Origin: Alphaproteobacteria bacterium UBA6178
GTDB lineage: Bacteria; Pseudomonadota; Alphaproteobacteria; Rickettsiales; UBA3002
Length of the DNA stretch: 64,000 nt
NCBI GenBank assembly: GCA_002422205.1
Contig: DITS01000031.1
Location: 62,001 to 126,000, forward strand
Direction: 5' to 3'
Part shown: positions 36,129 to 46,835 of the stretch, piece by piece
Position numbering within the stretch: position 1 is the stretch's first letter
Layout: the number at the start of each line of letters is the position of its first letter
Notes under the pieces: model-generated
What the model was told of the DNA's origin: nothing
Seen by the model: only the letters and a program-made list of their open reading frames with translations
The model's database searches: none
Translations under genes and position numbers: made by a program

Positions 36129-37270
36129 GCGGCAGCTCCTTTAATCTGGCTTACCATCGGATGCACCGTTGCACCGTCCTTGGTGAGTAATGTGCCGGTA
36201 ATCAACTCATCTTCCCAGTTCACCAGAAAGGTTTTTTCCTTGGTGAACATCAGGGTCGATACAAAATTATAGAGATTGCGCGCATAAAGCGGCGATGCAT
36301 CCACCGCCGCGCGGCTGGGCATATTGCTATAGCCGATAATCTGCACGCCATGCTTGGTCACAATACTATCCAGCTTGGATGATTTACAATTACCGCCCGA
36401 CGCCACTGCCAGATCGACAATCACCGAGCCATCTTTCATATCTTTGAGCATCACTTCCGTAATCAGCTCCGGCGCAGGTTTGCCAGGAATCAATGCGGTA
36501 GAAATGCAGATATCCTGCGATTTGAGTGTTTCATGAATCAGCTCGGATTGTTTACGCTTATAATCCTCGCTCATTTCTTTGGCATAGCCGCCAGCGGTTT
36601 CGCCATCGGCTTCTTCGGCAGGGACTTCAACAAATTTGGCACCAAGGCTTTGCACCTGTTCTTTCACCGCAGGGCGCACATCAAACGCTGATACGATGGC
36701 ACCCAAGCGCTTGGCGGTGGCAATCGCCTGCAAACCAGCCACCCCAGCACCTAACACCAGCACTTTTGCGGGGGGCACGGTGCCCGCTGCCGTCATCATC
36801 ATCGGAATCACCTTGCCAAATTGCGCCACCGCATCAATCACCGCGCGATACCCCGCCAGATTGCTTTGCGAAGACAGCACATCCATTGATTGCGCGCGCG
36901 AAATGCGCGGCAGCAATTCCATGCTGAAAGTGGTGAGTTTTTTATCGTTATAACGGCTCAAATCTGTGGTTACATCCAAGGGGGCTAGGCTGCCCACCAG
37001 CAATGCACCAGCTGGAATTAGCGCCAACTGATCATCCGTCGGGGCTTGCACGCATAGCACCACATCAGCGTTGTCGCAAGCGGCTGCAGCATCTTTTGCA
37101 ATTGAGGCACCGGCATCCTGAAAGCTGCTATCTGCAATGGCAGAGCCGAGACCCGCTCCCGCTTCTATTACGACATCCGCGCCCAGCGCCGTAAATTTTT
37201 TCACGGCATCCGGTGAAATGGCAACCCGTTGTTCTTTTGGGTGCATTTCCTTTAAAATGGCAATTTTCAT
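36125..37270 (-). CDS. pntAA: NAD(P) transhydrogenase subunit alpha part 1
   Basis: Soluble NAD(H)-binding domain [22 protein letters not shown] and the [31 protein letters not shown] Rossmann segment (conserved GAGVAG) with [12 protein letters not shown] near the end. 381 residues. First gene of pntAA-pntAB-pntB. Related to alanine dehydrogenase, but length and neighbours settle the call. ATG 37270. Confidence 0.96.
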   Translation of the reverse strand: MKIAILKEMHPKEQRVAISPDAVKKFTALGADVVIEAGAGLGSAIADSSFQDAGASIAKDAAAACDNADVVLCVQAPTDDQLALIPAGALLVGSLAPLDVTTDLSRYNDKKLTTFSMELLPRISRAQSMDVLSSQSNLAGYRAVIDAVAQFGKVIPMMMTAAGTVPPAKVLVLGAGVAGLQAIATAKRLGAIVSAFDVRPAVKEQVQSLGAKFVEVPAEEADGETAGGYAKEMSEDYKRKQSELIHETLKSQDICISTALIPGKPAPELITEVMLKDMKDGSVIVDLAVASGGNCKSSKLDSIVTKHGVQIIGYSNMPSRAAVDASPLYARNLYNFVSTLMFTKEKTFLVNWEDELITGTLLTKDGATVHPMVSQIKGAAA

Positions 37271-37424
37271 TGTTCCTAAACCCTGTAATGGCCTTCACAG
37301 TTAGCCCATCGGCGGATAGGGCGCAACGGAAAATCGCACCCCATACCGGTAGGGCAAAGCAAGCTTTTGACATTCCCCGCCAGAAGTGTATGCTGCGCCG
37401 CTTTCCTAATGGGGGCATAAATCT

Positions 37425-37913
37425 ATGAGTCAGCAGCCGCTTGTCGGACTTATTATGGGGAGCCAGTCGGATTGGGGCGTCATGCAACACGCTGCCGATT
37501 TGCTTAAAACACTTGCCATCCCATTCGAAGCCAAAATCGTATCCGCGCATCGCACGCCAAAGCGCTTGGTGGACTATGCCAGCACCGCGCAAAGTCGTGG
37601 CCTGAAAGTAATCATCGCAGGGGCAGGGGGCGCGGCGCATTTGCCGGGCATGACCGCATCGATGACAGCGCTGCCCGTGCTGGGCGTACCAGTCGAAGGT
37701 AAAGCGCTGCAAGGCATGGATAGCCTTCTCTCCATCGTGCAAATGCCGCGTGGTGTTCCGGTAGGCACGTTAGCAATTGGCGAGCATGGTGCCATCAATG
37801 CCGCGATTCTTGCCGCACAAATATTAGCGCTGTCCGATCCCAAACTGGCCGAACGGCTGAGTAATTACCGCACCCAAATCACCGAATCGGTAGCCGATGA
37901 GCCGGCCCTTTAA
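37425..37913 (+). CDS. purE: N5-carboxyaminoimidazole ribonucleotide mutase
   Basis: Converts N5-CAIR to CAIR in purine synthesis. Class I Pur[26 protein letters not shown] with the catalytic His, [14 protein letters not shown] and [23 protein letters not shown]. 162 residues. Overlaps purK by 17 bases, so the two consecutive steps are coupled. Divergent from pntAA. Confidence 0.97.
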   Translation: MSQQPLVGLIMGSQSDWGVMQHAADLLKTLAIPFEAKIVSAHRTPKRLVDYASTAQSRGLKVIIAGAGGAAHLPGMTASMTALPVLGVPVEGKALQGMDSLLSIVQMPRGVPVGTLAIGEHGAINAAILAAQILALSDPKLAERLSNYRTQITESVADEPAL

Positions 37914-38964
37914 GCCGCTGCGCATTGGCATTATGGGCGGGGGTCAGCTTGGCCGCATGCTAGCCATCGCCGCCGCCTATCGCGGCGTTGAAACGCACAT
38001 CTTCACCCCCGAAGCCGGCGCACCTGCCAGCCAAGTGTCTGCGCGTACAACTGTCGCCCCTTATGATGATGAAGCCGCTTTGCGAGCTTTCGCGCAGGAT
38101 GTCGATATCATTACCTTTGAATTTGAAAATGTACCGCACCAATCGCTGGAATTGCTGGCTTCCATCACCGCTGTGCATCCCAGCCCCAAGGTGCTGGAAA
38201 CCTGTCGCAACCGCCTGCGCGAGAAAGATACGATCAACAGCTGCAATATCGCGACTGCACCATACGCCGCCATACGTTCTTTAGCCGATTTAGAGCAGGC
38301 AATCGCCCGAATCGGCACACCCGCAGTGCTCAAAACATCTGAGATGGGCTATGACGGCAAAGGACAAGTTAAAATCCAGCACCCACAAGAAGCGCAAGCC
38401 GCATGGGAAGCATTGCACACCTCTGAAGCGATATTAGAAGGCTGGGTAGCATTCGAGCGCGAAATATCGGTAATTGTAGCACGCAATGCACAAGGCGAAA
38501 TACGTTGCTATGAGCCTGCTCATAATATCCACGAAAATCATATATTAGCCCGCAGCATCGTGCCCGCTGATATAGATCAATCCATAACGGATAATGCCTG
38601 CACCATAGCCAGAACCTTAGCAGAAAATCTAAATCTGGTTGGTATTATGGCGGTAGAGTTGTTTTTGCAAGCCGATGGCACGCTCATCGTCAATGAGCTG
38701 GCGCCACGCCCGCATAATTCCGGCCATTGGACCATAGAGGCCGCAGCCACCAGCCAGTTCGAGCAACAGATTCGCGCAATATGTAACCAGCCACTGGGCG
38801 ACACCCGCACGCTTTGCGGTGCAGAAATGATCAACCTGATCGGCGATGACGTCTTCGATTTATCACAATACACCGATAATCCCCATGCGCATATCCATCT
38901 TTATGGTAAGTCCGAAGCCCGTCAGGGCCGGAAAATGGGGCATGTGACGATTATTAAGGATTAA
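37897..38964 (+). CDS. purK: N5-carboxyaminoimidazole ribonucleotide synthase
   Basis: ATP-grasp enzyme making N5-CAIR from AIR and bicarbonate. [17 protein letters not shown] at the N-terminus, [55 protein letters not shown] are all family segments. 355 residues. ATG 37897 lies inside the end of purE. Converges on the M48 protease gene with a 4-base overlap. Confidence 0.96.
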   Translation: MSRPFKPLRIGIMGGGQLGRMLAIAAAYRGVETHIFTPEAGAPASQVSARTTVAPYDDEAALRAFAQDVDIITFEFENVPHQSLELLASITAVHPSPKVLETCRNRLREKDTINSCNIATAPYAAIRSLADLEQAIARIGTPAVLKTSEMGYDGKGQVKIQHPQEAQAAWEALHTSEAILEGWVAFEREISVIVARNAQGEIRCYEPAHNIHENHILARSIVPADIDQSITDNACTIARTLAENLNLVGIMAVELFLQADGTLIVNELAPRPHNSGHWTIEAAATSQFEQQIRAICNQPLGDTRTLCGAEMINLIGDDVFDLSQYTDNPHAHIHLYGKSEARQGRKMGHVTIIKD

Positions 38965-39803
38965 AGGCTGGGGCTTGGCGCCACCGAGGACTCGGCTCTA
39001 ACGCGATCACTAAAATTCCCTCTTTGCTCCATCTTTTCCAGTCTGGCAATCCGCCGGTCAGTGGAGGGGTGCGACGAAAAGGGAAACAACAATGTTTGCG
39101 TAATTCGGCGCTTCCAATCCTGCGGTGCGTCATGCTCGGCCACAAACTGACTGCTATGCTGCTCTAACGTGCTCAGCGCTCCAATCATCTGGCGCGGGCT
39201 GGTAAGCTGTGCGCCCTCTTTATCCGATTCAAATTCCATAAAATGACGATAGGGCACGAGAGCGCTCATGGCGGCAATAAATTGTGGGCCTGCGGCCACC
39301 CGCTCGCTACGCAATATATCCAGCAGAAGCCGAGGCACACCAATATGTGATAAGGCGGAAGTGGCTTTTGTCCAGGCAACACCTCCTGCAAGCGCTCCGG
39401 CGCCACCTAAGGCACCTTGCATTACCCAATCGCGCATACGATGGCGGTGATGCGACAACTCATGCCCAATAATCGCATCGAGTTGCTCGGGGGGCATGAT
39501 CTCCATAATCTTGGTAGTAAAAACTAATGAGCTGCCATCTAGGCTCGCCGCATTCGGAATAGAGCTTTGTATAATAAAGATATCAGGTATTTTGCTGATT
39601 TTTCTGGTAATACAAAAATCCACGACACGGTCGATCAATGCGCGCTGTTGCGCGTCATCAGGGCTCGCAGTGTGAACATCACTCGATCCAAATTCATGCC
39701 AGGCAAACGCCTTTACCATTTCGGTCGCATGAATCGACCGCTGATGCGCGTAAGCGGCATCAAGCACGGTTCTTGTAGGTGGCGGTGTTGTGGCTACGTC
39801 CAT
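38961..39803 (-). CDS. M48-family zinc metalloprotease
   Basis: The HExxH zinc motif is GHELSHHRHR; the third ligand Glu is in the MEFESDKEGAQL (E-x3-D) segment after a hydrophobic stretch (ALGGAGALAGGVAW), as in HtpX/M48 peptidases. Residues 1-45 are hydrophilic without a signal peptide, so the topology is uncertain. 280 residues from ATG 39803, preceded by AGGTGGAG; an upstream GTG (39818) is less likely. It lies 57 bases after pheT on the same strand. Substrate unknown. Confidence 0.85.
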   Translation of the reverse strand: MDVATTPPPTRTVLDAAYAHQRSIHATEMVKAFAWHEFGSSDVHTASPDDAQQRALIDRVVDFCITRKISKIPDIFIIQSSIPNAASLDGSSLVFTTKIMEIMPPEQLDAIIGHELSHHRHRMRDWVMQGALGGAGALAGGVAWTKATSALSHIGVPRLLLDILRSERVAAGPQFIAAMSALVPYRHFMEFESDKEGAQLTSPRQMIGALSTLEQHSSQFVAEHDAPQDWKRRITQTLLFPFSSHPSTDRRIARLEKMEQRGNFSDRVRAESSVAPSPSL

Positions 39804-39860
39804 TAAACAATACTCCACCTTTGAATATAAAGAACAAAGATGACAAATTGATGACGATGC

Positions 39861-42245
39861 CTAAGCCCGCAATTTCGCGCCAATTTTTGCTGCTGCTGCG
39901 ATCACTTTCTGGCTCACCGCATCAATATCGGCTTCGCTTAAGGTGCGATCCGTCGCCTGCAAACGAATACTCAGCGCTAGCGATTTGCTGCCGTCTTCCA
40001 GCCCCTTGCCCTGATATAAATCAAACAAACGCACCTGTTGCATCAGTTGCTTTTCAGCCCCAGCCACCGCGCGCAGCAACGCATCTGCTGTAACATTTTC
40101 AGGCAGAATAAACGCAAAATCACGCGATACGGCCTGATAATCTGATTGTTTCAATGCACTCAGCGCCTTGGATTTCGCTTGCGGAATAGCATCCAACATC
40201 ACCTCACATGCCACCACGCGGCTGTCACAGCCCAGCGCTTTCAAAATACTGGGATGCAACTCGCCGAAATAACCCAGAATGTTCTTCGGGCCCAAATTAA
40301 TACAGCCACTACGCCCCGGATGATACCATGCGGGCGCTATGGCACCAATTTGAACCTTATCCGCAGCCAGACCCGCCGCGTCGATAATCGCCAGCGCATC
40401 CGCCTTGGCGTCAAACACATCAGCCACGCGTGTGTCATGACTCCATTGCTTGGCCACCATCTCGCCCATACGCACTGCACAGGCAATCAGCTGTTGGCCC
40501 GCAGAGGTGCAATTCGTAAACTGCGGCCCTACCTCAAATAAACCCAGCGAGTCTTGCCCGCGTGCCGCATTACGCACCAACGCTTCCACCAAATGCGGAA
40601 TAAGCGAAGGGCGCATCACACTCAAATCAGCACTAATCGGATTCAGTAAGCGCAAATCTTCATTGTCAAAGCCAAATAGTCGCGCTTTGTCCTCGGCCAT
40701 AAACGCCCAATGATGGCCCTCATGCAAGCCGCGAACCGCAAGGCTACGACGCACCATCTGGCTACGTTTTTGGCTGGCATTCAGCGCGGGCTTTGCCGGA
40801 TCAGATGATTTCGGCATCGGCGCAGACGGCACATTGTCATAACCATAAATACGCAGCACTTCTTCGGCAATGTCTGCCAATTGCTCAATATCAGGCCGCC
40901 ATGAAGGGGCATAAGCCGTGTAATGCTCCGATTGCTTATCACGAATGGCAAAACCCAAACGCTCCAAAATTGCGATTTGATCGGCAGCCGAAAGCACAAT
41001 GCCACCCAGCGCATTGACCGCCACGGCATCAATAGCGATAGGCTTGGCAGTCGATTGAATGCCGCCTGCGATACGTGCCTCGCATGCGACACCGCCACAT
41101 AAATCCACAATCATCTGCGTGGCGATATCAGCACCGGCTCCAACAAATTCGGGGTCAACCGTACGTTCAAAACGATAACGCGCATCCGAATGGATACCAA
41201 GCTTGCGCCCGTTCTCTGCAATATGTATCGGGTCAAACCACGCGCATTCGAGCAAAATATCGGTAGTGTTCTCGGTCACACTGCTGGGCACGCCGCCGAC
41301 AATCCCCGCCAACCCCAGCATGCCCTGTTCATCCGCAATCACGCACATGCCTGTCTCCAGCGTGTAATGCTTATCATTCAGCGCATCAAATGCTTCACCC
41401 GCAATGGCTTTGCGCGCCGTAATATGGCCCTGAAGCTTACTTAAATCATACACATGCAGCGGGCGGCCATAGCTAAATGTCATATAGTTGGTTACATCCA
41501 CCAACACCGATATCGGGCGCAGCCCAATCGCCCGCAGGCGTTGCTGCAGCCACTCCGGCGACGGCCCATTCTTCACGCCCTTAATCGCGCGGCCCACAAA
41601 CATTTTGCAGCTGTCTGTATCATCAATCATCACCGGAATCGGTGTAACGCCACTGGTTTGAATGCTAGTCAGCACTAACGGCTTTAGCGTGCCAATCCCT
41701 GCTGCGGCCAAATCGCGCGCAATACCATGCACTCCCAAACAATCCCCGCGATTAGGCGTAATCGCAATTTCAAATACCGGATCATTCAGTCCCAGCGCCT
41801 CGGCCACGCTTTGGCCCACGCTCGACGTAGCGGGAAGCTCGATAATGCCGCCCTGATCATCACCCAACCCCAGCTCATTAGCCGAGCACAGCATGCCCGA
41901 GCTATCCACCCCGCGAATTTTCGATTGCTTGATGGTAAACCCGCCATTGGGAATGACACTGCCGATTTTGGCCAGCGCCACCTTGATCCCCGCGCGCGCA
42001 TTCGGTGCCCCGCATACAATCTGCAATTCGCCACTATCCGATTGCACCTTGCACACGCGCAGTTTATCCGCATCAGGATGCGGCGATGCGTCCATAATTT
42101 CAGCAACGCTAAAACCTGCCAGCGCCGCAGCTTGATCCGTCACATCTTCCACTTCCAGCCCGATTGCGGTGAGCGTCTCGGCAATCAACTGCACCTCGGC
42201 AGAGGTATCCAGAAAATCCTTGAGCCAGCTAAGGGTAAATTTCAT
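39861..42245 (-). CDS. pheT: Phenylalanyl-tRNA synthetase beta subunit
   Basis: Large subunit of the (alpha-beta)2 enzyme; carries editing and tRNA-binding domains. N-terminal MKFTLSWLKDFLDTSAEVQ, an OB tRNA-binding domain (about 40-150, PHPDADKLRVCKV), B3/B4 editing region with RVDVTNYM-like VLVDVTNYMTFSYGRPLH, B5 domain, and the C-terminal anticodon-binding FDX-ACB domain with SRDFAFILP. 794 residues. One base after pheS. Confidence 0.97.
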   Translation of the reverse strand: MKFTLSWLKDFLDTSAEVQLIAETLTAIGLEVEDVTDQAAALAGFSVAEIMDASPHPDADKLRVCKVQSDSGELQIVCGAPNARAGIKVALAKIGSVIPNGGFTIKQSKIRGVDSSGMLCSANELGLGDDQGGIIELPATSSVGQSVAEALGLNDPVFEIAITPNRGDCLGVHGIARDLAAAGIGTLKPLVLTSIQTSGVTPIPVMIDDTDSCKMFVGRAIKGVKNGPSPEWLQQRLRAIGLRPISVLVDVTNYMTFSYGRPLHVYDLSKLQGHITARKAIAGEAFDALNDKHYTLETGMCVIADEQGMLGLAGIVGGVPSSVTENTTDILLECAWFDPIHIAENGRKLGIHSDARYRFERTVDPEFVGAGADIATQMIVDLCGGVACEARIAGGIQSTAKPIAIDAVAVNALGGIVLSAADQIAILERLGFAIRDKQSEHYTAYAPSWRPDIEQLADIAEEVLRIYGYDNVPSAPMPKSSDPAKPALNASQKRSQMVRRSLAVRGLHEGHHWAFMAEDKARLFGFDNEDLRLLNPISADLSVMRPSLIPHLVEALVRNAARGQDSLGLFEVGPQFTNCTSAGQQLIACAVRMGEMVAKQWSHDTRVADVFDAKADALAIIDAAGLAADKVQIGAIAPAWYHPGRSGCINLGPKNILGYFGELHPSILKALGCDSRVVACEVMLDAIPQAKSKALSALKQSDYQAVSRDFAFILPENVTADALLRAVAGAEKQLMQQVRLFDLYQGKGLEDGSKSLALSIRLQATDRTLSEADIDAVSQKVIAAAAKIGAKLRA

Positions 42246-42246
42246 G

Positions 42247-43320
42247 TTAAATCCCCCTCACCAACGAAGGAATATCCAGCGCGCCAAAGCCATAATGCTT
42301 CAGCCAGCGCACATCCGAATCAAAGAAGGTGCGTAAATCGGGGATATTATATTTCAGCATTGCCAGCCGCTCGATACCCATGCCAAAGGCAAAGCCTTGC
42401 CATTCATCAGGGTCCAGCCCGCAATTGCGCAGCACATTAGGATGCACCATGCCGCAACCCAGAATCTCCAGCCAATCATCCCCCGCGCCAATCACCAGCT
42501 CGCCTTTGCCTTTTTTGCAGCCAATATCCACCTCGGCAGAAGGCTCGGTGAAGGGAAAGAAACTGGGGCGAAACCGCATCGGCACATGCTCCAGCCCGAA
42601 AAACGCGGCGGCAAATTGATTCAGCAGCCCTTTTAAATGGCCAAAATGGATGCCCTTATCAATCACCAACCCCTCGACCTGATGAAACATCGGCGTATGC
42701 GTCATGTCCGAGTCGCAACGATAGGTCGCACCGGGCGCGATAATACGAATCGGTGGCTTGTCCGTCATCATCGTGCGGATTTGCACCGGCGAAGTATGGG
42801 TGCGCAGCACCATTGGGCTGCCTTTATCATCCGTACCTTGCAGATAAAAGGTATCATGCATCTGACGGGCAGGGTGCGATTCAGGAATGTTCAGCGCCGT
42901 AAAATTATGAAAATCGGTTTCAATCTCTGGCCCTTCGGCTACGCTAAAACCAAAATCGGCAAAAATCGCAGTTACCTCATCCATCACCTGCGTAATGGGG
43001 TGGATGGAGCCTTTCGCCTCTTCGCGTACCGGCAAGGTAATATCAACGCGCTCATTCACCAGTCGCGCGTCAATCTCTGCGCGCTCCAACGTCACTTGGC
43101 GCTGCTCGATAGCCTCGGATAAGGACTGTTTCAATTCATTGAGCGCTTTGCCCAGCGTTTTCTTCTCTTCAACCGAAGCAGAACCAAGCGCTTTAAGCTG
43201 CTCGGTCAATATACCTTTTTTGCCCAAAATTTTCACGCGCAATTCATCCAGCGCCTTGAGCGAATCGGCGCTGGTGATATCGTCTAACGATTGTTGTTGG
43301 AGCGAGGCGAGTTCGGTCAT
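42247..43320 (-). CDS. pheS: Phenylalanyl-tRNA synthetase alpha subunit
   Basis: Catalytic subunit. N-terminal coiled coil (about 1-90), class II motifs with [48 protein letters not shown] and [12 protein letters not shown] near the C-terminus. 357 residues. Operon order on the minus strand is rpmI-rplT-pheS-pheT. Confidence 0.97.
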   Translation of the reverse strand: MTELASLQQQSLDDITSADSLKALDELRVKILGKKGILTEQLKALGSASVEEKKTLGKALNELKQSLSEAIEQRQVTLERAEIDARLVNERVDITLPVREEAKGSIHPITQVMDEVTAIFADFGFSVAEGPEIETDFHNFTALNIPESHPARQMHDTFYLQGTDDKGSPMVLRTHTSPVQIRTMMTDKPPIRIIAPGATYRCDSDMTHTPMFHQVEGLVIDKGIHFGHLKGLLNQFAAAFFGLEHVPMRFRPSFFPFTEPSAEVDIGCKKGKGELVIGAGDDWLEILGCGMVHPNVLRNCGLDPDEWQGFAFGMGIERLAMLKYNIPDLRTFFDSDVRWLKHYGFGALDIPSLVRGI

Positions 43321-43412
43321 ATAGGGCGCGCCATTCCGATATAATCAGGAATTTTCACGTTGGTAGGGTGATCCCCGAAATGGCACAAGGCCAGATCGGG
43401 GATAACGGATGC

Positions 43413-43778
43413 TTAAGCAGCCTTTTTCAGGCCAGCTTGCGCCTGATCAACCAGCGCTTTAAACGACGCAGCATCATGCACGGCAATATCAGCCAGCACT
43501 TTGCGGTCAATTTCAACGCCAGCTTTGTGCAGGCCATTCATAAATTGCGAATAGACCAGGCCATGCTCGCGTGACGCAGCGTTAATACGCTGAATCCACA
43601 AGGCGCGGAAATTACGCTTTTTCGTTTTGCGATCACGGTATGCATACTGCAAACCTTTCTCGACTTTCTGGAGTGCGACGCGGAAGCAATTTTTTGAGCG
43701 GCCACGATAGCCTTTTGCGCGCTCCAGCGTTTTCTTTTGACGTTTATGGGTCGTCGTACCACGTTTAACGCGTGCCAT
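43413..43778 (-). CDS. rplT: 50S ribosomal protein L20
   Basis: [28 protein letters not shown] N-terminus (conserved RVKRG and GYRGR), [16 protein letters not shown] and the C-terminal [10 protein letters not shown]. 121 residues. L20 binds 23S rRNA and in other bacteria represses its own operon. rpmI lies 12 bases upstream and pheS 92 bases downstream. Confidence 0.97.
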   Translation of the reverse strand: MARVKRGTTTHKRQKKTLERAKGYRGRSKNCFRVALQKVEKGLQYAYRDRKTKKRNFRALWIQRINAASREHGLVYSQFMNGLHKAGVEIDRKVLADIAVHDAASFKALVDQAQAGLKKAA

Positions 43779-43790
43779 GAGTTTTTCTCC

Positions 43791-43988
43791 TTAACCGTAG
43801 GGCAGAAATTTTTTCACAATGCGTGCATCCGGCTCCGACAGGGTTGTCGTACCGCGCGCATTACGAATAAAAGTGTTGGAACGTTTCACCATCCCGTGCC
43901 GTTTACCGGCCTGAGAGGCTTTTACCTTACCCGTGGCTGTCAGCGAAAAACGCTTTTTAGCACCGCTTTTGGTCTTCATCTTAGGCAT
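43791..43988 (-). CDS. rpmI: 50S ribosomal protein L35
   Basis: [14 protein letters not shown] start, [16 protein letters not shown] and C-terminal KKFLPYG are diagnostic. 65 residues from ATG 43988, preceded by AAAGGA; a longer frame with an upstream ATG (44006) lacks family support. First gene of the rpmI-rplT-pheST group. The 236-base gap to the divergent BI-1 gene holds no other gene that I can see. Confidence 0.96.
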   Translation of the reverse strand: MPKMKTKSGAKKRFSLTATGKVKASQAGKRHGMVKRSNTFIRNARGTTTLSEPDARIVKKFLPYG

Positions 43989-44156
43989 TTTGCTATCCTT
44001 TCGCAATAAAAGGTCAATATTAATAGCCGCCTAGGCATGCCATATTCGCCCGGCGACTAAACAAGGATGGCTGATATAGCCCATGCCGCACCCGCTTGCA
44101 AGCATTAGTTATCAACATCATACGCCATGCTGCAGTGCGATTTTTTTCGGTTTAGG

Positions 44157-44186
44157 TTGCACCCCATCCTAAATCACTTATATAAT
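44157..44186 (+). promoter_or_regulatory. Sigma-70-type promoter before the BI-1 gene
   Basis: TTGCAC at 44157-44162 and a perfect TATAAT at 44181-44186, 18-base spacer, 39 bases before the ATG at 44225. Confidence 0.6.
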
Positions 44187-44224
44187 AGCCATGATCTGAT
44201 TTTTTGAAACAAAAGGAGTTAAAA

Positions 44225-44977
44225 ATGGATCTCTTTAAACGACAAGAGCAAATGTCGTCGAATACTACCGTTGGTGCTAAAGCGGACATCGACGCTGGTT
44301 TGCGCAGCTACATGCTGCAAGTATATAATTACATGGTTAGCGCATTGCTGCTTACGGGTGTCGTGGCCTATTTCGCGTCACAATCCGAAGCGTTCCTGTC
44401 GCTGATGATGAACGTCAAGGCCGATGGTACGGTGGGTATGTCCCCCATCGCATGGGTCGTCATGCTGGCACCGCTGGGCGTGGTCTTCTACCTAAGCGCC
44501 CGTATGAACAATATGTCGATTAATGCGGCGCGTGGTTGGTTCTGGGGCTTTGCGTTCCTGATGGGCCTATCGCTCTATTACGTCTTTGTCCTCTTTACCG
44601 GCGCAAGCGTCACCCGCGTATTCTTCATCACCGCCGGTACATTTGGCGCTATGAGTCTCTGGGGATATACGACCAAAAAAGACATAACCGGTTGGGGTTC
44701 CTACCTGTTTATGGCCGTGATTGGTATTATTATCGCCTCGGTGGTGAATATCTTCATGCAAAGCTCGGCAATGCATTTTGCGATTTCCGTGATTGGTGTA
44801 CTGGTATTTACCGCGCTCATCGCTTACGACACGCAAAAGCTGAAAGCCAATTATTATCAATATGGTAACAATCCGGACGCGATTGCAAAATCGTCGATCA
44901 TGGGCGCACTAAGCCTGTATCTGGATTTCATCAACTTGTTTGTAATGCTGCTTCGCTTGTTTGGCGAACGCCGCTAA
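44225..44977 (+). CDS. Bax inhibitor-1 (BI-1/YccA) family membrane protein
   Basis: About seven hydrophobic helices after a hydrophilic N-terminus of about 35 residues. Conserved C-terminal block LVFTALIAYDTQKLK and the final SLYLDFINLFVMLLRLFG are diagnostic of BI-1/YccA proteins, which affect calcium leak and membrane protease activity in other systems. 250 residues. ATG 44225 with AAGGAG upstream is preferred over an in-frame ATG at 44204. Monocistronic, with a clear promoter and terminator. Confidence 0.94.
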   Translation: MDLFKRQEQMSSNTTVGAKADIDAGLRSYMLQVYNYMVSALLLTGVVAYFASQSEAFLSLMMNVKADGTVGMSPIAWVVMLAPLGVVFYLSARMNNMSINAARGWFWGFAFLMGLSLYYVFVLFTGASVTRVFFITAGTFGAMSLWGYTTKKDITGWGSYLFMAVIGIIIASVVNIFMQSSAMHFAISVIGVLVFTALIAYDTQKLKANYYQYGNNPDAIAKSSIMGALSLYLDFINLFVMLLRLFGERR

Positions 44978-44997
44978 AAGGCAGCGACTATTTACGG

Positions 44998-45025
44998 AAA
45001 AGCCCTCCTTCGGGAGGGCTTTTTT
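44998..45025 (+). terminator. Terminator after the BI-1 gene
   Basis: AAAAGCCCTCC, loop TTCG, GGAGGGCTTTT then more T. UUCG tetraloop, strong intrinsic terminator. Confidence 0.93.
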
Positions 45026-45051
45026 ATAGTGGATATGTTCTATCTATTTAC

Positions 45052-45080
45052 TTGTTGTAGGCGCACTACTCGCTTATAAT
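45052..45080 (+). promoter_or_regulatory. Sigma-70-type promoter before the SprA-related gene
   Basis: TTGTTG at 45052-45057, 17-base spacer, perfect TATAAT at 45075-45080; 64 bases before ATG 45145. Confidence 0.6.
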
Positions 45081-45144
45081 AGCAAGTTAATAATAAAAGT
45101 AACTGTATGTAACGGTTAGACGGCAAGAATAAGGAATGTATCCT

Positions 45145-45936
45145 ATGGTGTCTGGCGTCAATGCATCGCCTTCGGCAAATGCCTATTTAGCAAGTATTCT
45201 GGGGTCAAAAACTATTGACCCTTCAGCTGCACTGCGCGCAGCGGACAATTCTGTACGCGCGCAAGCCACTAAATTACAAGCCCAAGGCGGACCTGGCGCC
45301 CTAGTCACCACCAAATTCAGCTACGAAATCGGCCCCGATGGCGAGCTATATGCCACCAGCGCCACTGTAAGTACCAGCAAACGCACATTGGGTGCACAAC
45401 AAACCGCCCTACCGCAGTCCGAACAAACCAGCCTGTACGAATCGGCTTTTTCCTTCTTACGTAATGCCCCTAAAAGCCTCTCCGATTTTCTACGCTCCAA
45501 ATTATCCATGGCACCCGCAGATGAGGCCGCCATCTATGGCTCGGACGCGTTCCGTAATGATGCATTAAACAACGAACAAGCCCAGCGCCGCGCAAGGCTG
45601 CAACTGGCCGATTTTGGCGTGCGCGCACAGGAATCCCAGCATTTCCGCGCCGCAAATGGGTTAGGCGATGCCCCGGTCTATGAATATGAAGTAGGCCCCG
45701 ATGGCGAGCTATATGCCGTTGCAGGCAGTGTTGGCATTCGCAGCGGTACTGCCGCAACACCCGAAGAAGCCGCACAAAACGCTGCCACCGTGGCTCGGGC
45801 GGCACTCGCCGCCACCGATGTGTCTGCGCAAGATGTCTCCGTCGCTCGCAGGGCACAGTCCGAAGCTGCCGCACTCTATTCGCGTAATTTCTACGCCACC
45901 GATGCCGAGGACCACGCTTTTAGTATTATCGGCTAA
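45145..45936 (+). CDS. SprA-related family protein (263 aa)
   Basis: Contains two copies of a short signature, YEIGPDGELYATSATV (about residues 60-75) and YEVGPDGELYAVAGSVGI (about 180-197), followed by AALAATDVSAQDVSVARRAQSEAAALY, which matches the SprA-related family (suggested by its describers to include metalloprotease-like members). No HExxH is seen here. A 24-base stretch of DNA is identical in both copies. No signal peptide. I start at ATG 45145 with AAGGA nine bases ahead; ATG 45136 directly follows the AAGGA. Function unknown; perhaps secreted by a non-classical route. Confidence 0.7.
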   Translation: MVSGVNASPSANAYLASILGSKTIDPSAALRAADNSVRAQATKLQAQGGPGALVTTKFSYEIGPDGELYATSATVSTSKRTLGAQQTALPQSEQTSLYESAFSFLRNAPKSLSDFLRSKLSMAPADEAAIYGSDAFRNDALNNEQAQRRARLQLADFGVRAQESQHFRAANGLGDAPVYEYEVGPDGELYAVAGSVGIRSGTAATPEEAAQNAATVARAALAATDVSAQDVSVARRAQSEAAALYSRNFYATDAEDHAFSIIG

Positions 45937-45999
45937 TGGAAACGCGCTGTTGCTGACTTGCTGGTTGATCTTGCCCGCAACAGCCCCTATGTAAGCGGG

Positions 46000-46770
46000 A
46001 TGACACACATCAACTGGATCGGCCTTTCCACCCTGTACAAACGAGAAGTCTGGCGTTTCATGAAAGTATGGAACCAGACGCTTATTGCGCCGGTGGTCAC
46101 CACTTTGCTCTTTCTGGCGATTCTGTCACTGGCACTGGGTGGCGCTGCGCGCATGGTAGGCGATATGCATTTTGATCAGTTCATCGCCCCGGGCCTGATT
46201 ATGATGGCGGTGGTGCAAAACGCCTTCGCCAATACCTCATCATCCCTCATGCTACAAAAAATTCAGGGTGTTATCGTCGATTTGCTTATGCCTCCACTCT
46301 CCGCCGCCGAAATCACCTTCAGCCTCACCATGGGCGGCGTCACGCGCGGCGCGTTGGTGGGCCTTACGGTTAGCATCGCCATGTATATCTTTGTGCCCTT
46401 TACGCTGCACAGCCTGCCTTTGGTATTCTTTTATGTGGTGGCCGCAAGCATTATGCTGGCGCTGCTCGGCATTCTCACCGGTATCTGGTCGCAAAGCTTT
46501 GATCAGCTTGCCGCTATCACCAATTACATCATCACCCCGCTTTCTTTTCTCTCCGGCACATTTTATTCCATCGAACAACTGCCGGGCTTTTGGCATACCG
46601 TTAGCCTCGCTAACCCATTCTTTTATATGATCGATGGATTCCGCTACGCCATGACGGGCCATCATGATGGAAACATTCTGACCGGCATGCTGGTATTAAT
46701 AGCAGTAAATATAACCCTCTGGAGCGTGGTGCAATTCCTGCTGACACGCGGCTACCGCCTGAAAACTTGA
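46000..46770 (+). CDS. ABC-2 type transporter permease
   Basis: About six membrane helices, 256 residues. Conserved ABC-2 permease segments: LYKREVWRFMKVWNQTLIAPVV at the start (as in the YadH/NodJ group), FIAPGLIMMAVVQNAF, PLSAAEITFSL and LSFLSGTFYSIEQLP. No ATPase gene is adjacent, so the partner must be encoded elsewhere. Substrate unknown, possibly a polysaccharide or drug. Start ATG 46000 with AGCGGG before it; an upstream in-frame TTG at 45958 is less likely. Confidence 0.87.
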   Translation: MTHINWIGLSTLYKREVWRFMKVWNQTLIAPVVTTLLFLAILSLALGGAARMVGDMHFDQFIAPGLIMMAVVQNAFANTSSSLMLQKIQGVIVDLLMPPLSAAEITFSLTMGGVTRGALVGLTVSIAMYIFVPFTLHSLPLVFFYVVAASIMLALLGILTGIWSQSFDQLAAITNYIITPLSFLSGTFYSIEQLPGFWHTVSLANPFFYMIDGFRYAMTGHHDGNILTGMLVLIAVNITLWSVVQFLLTRGYRLKT

Positions 46771-46835
46771 GTTGACTTTCCACCATAAGCTACTGATACT
46801 CAGCGCTCTTTTTTTGCATTATTCCGGAGGCTGCA

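Noticed and set aside
45970..46006. CCCGC ... GCGGGATGACA near the permease start
   Set aside because: Resembles palindromic-element ends, but the loop is long and the stem short; it overlaps the chosen start codon and may be coincidental.
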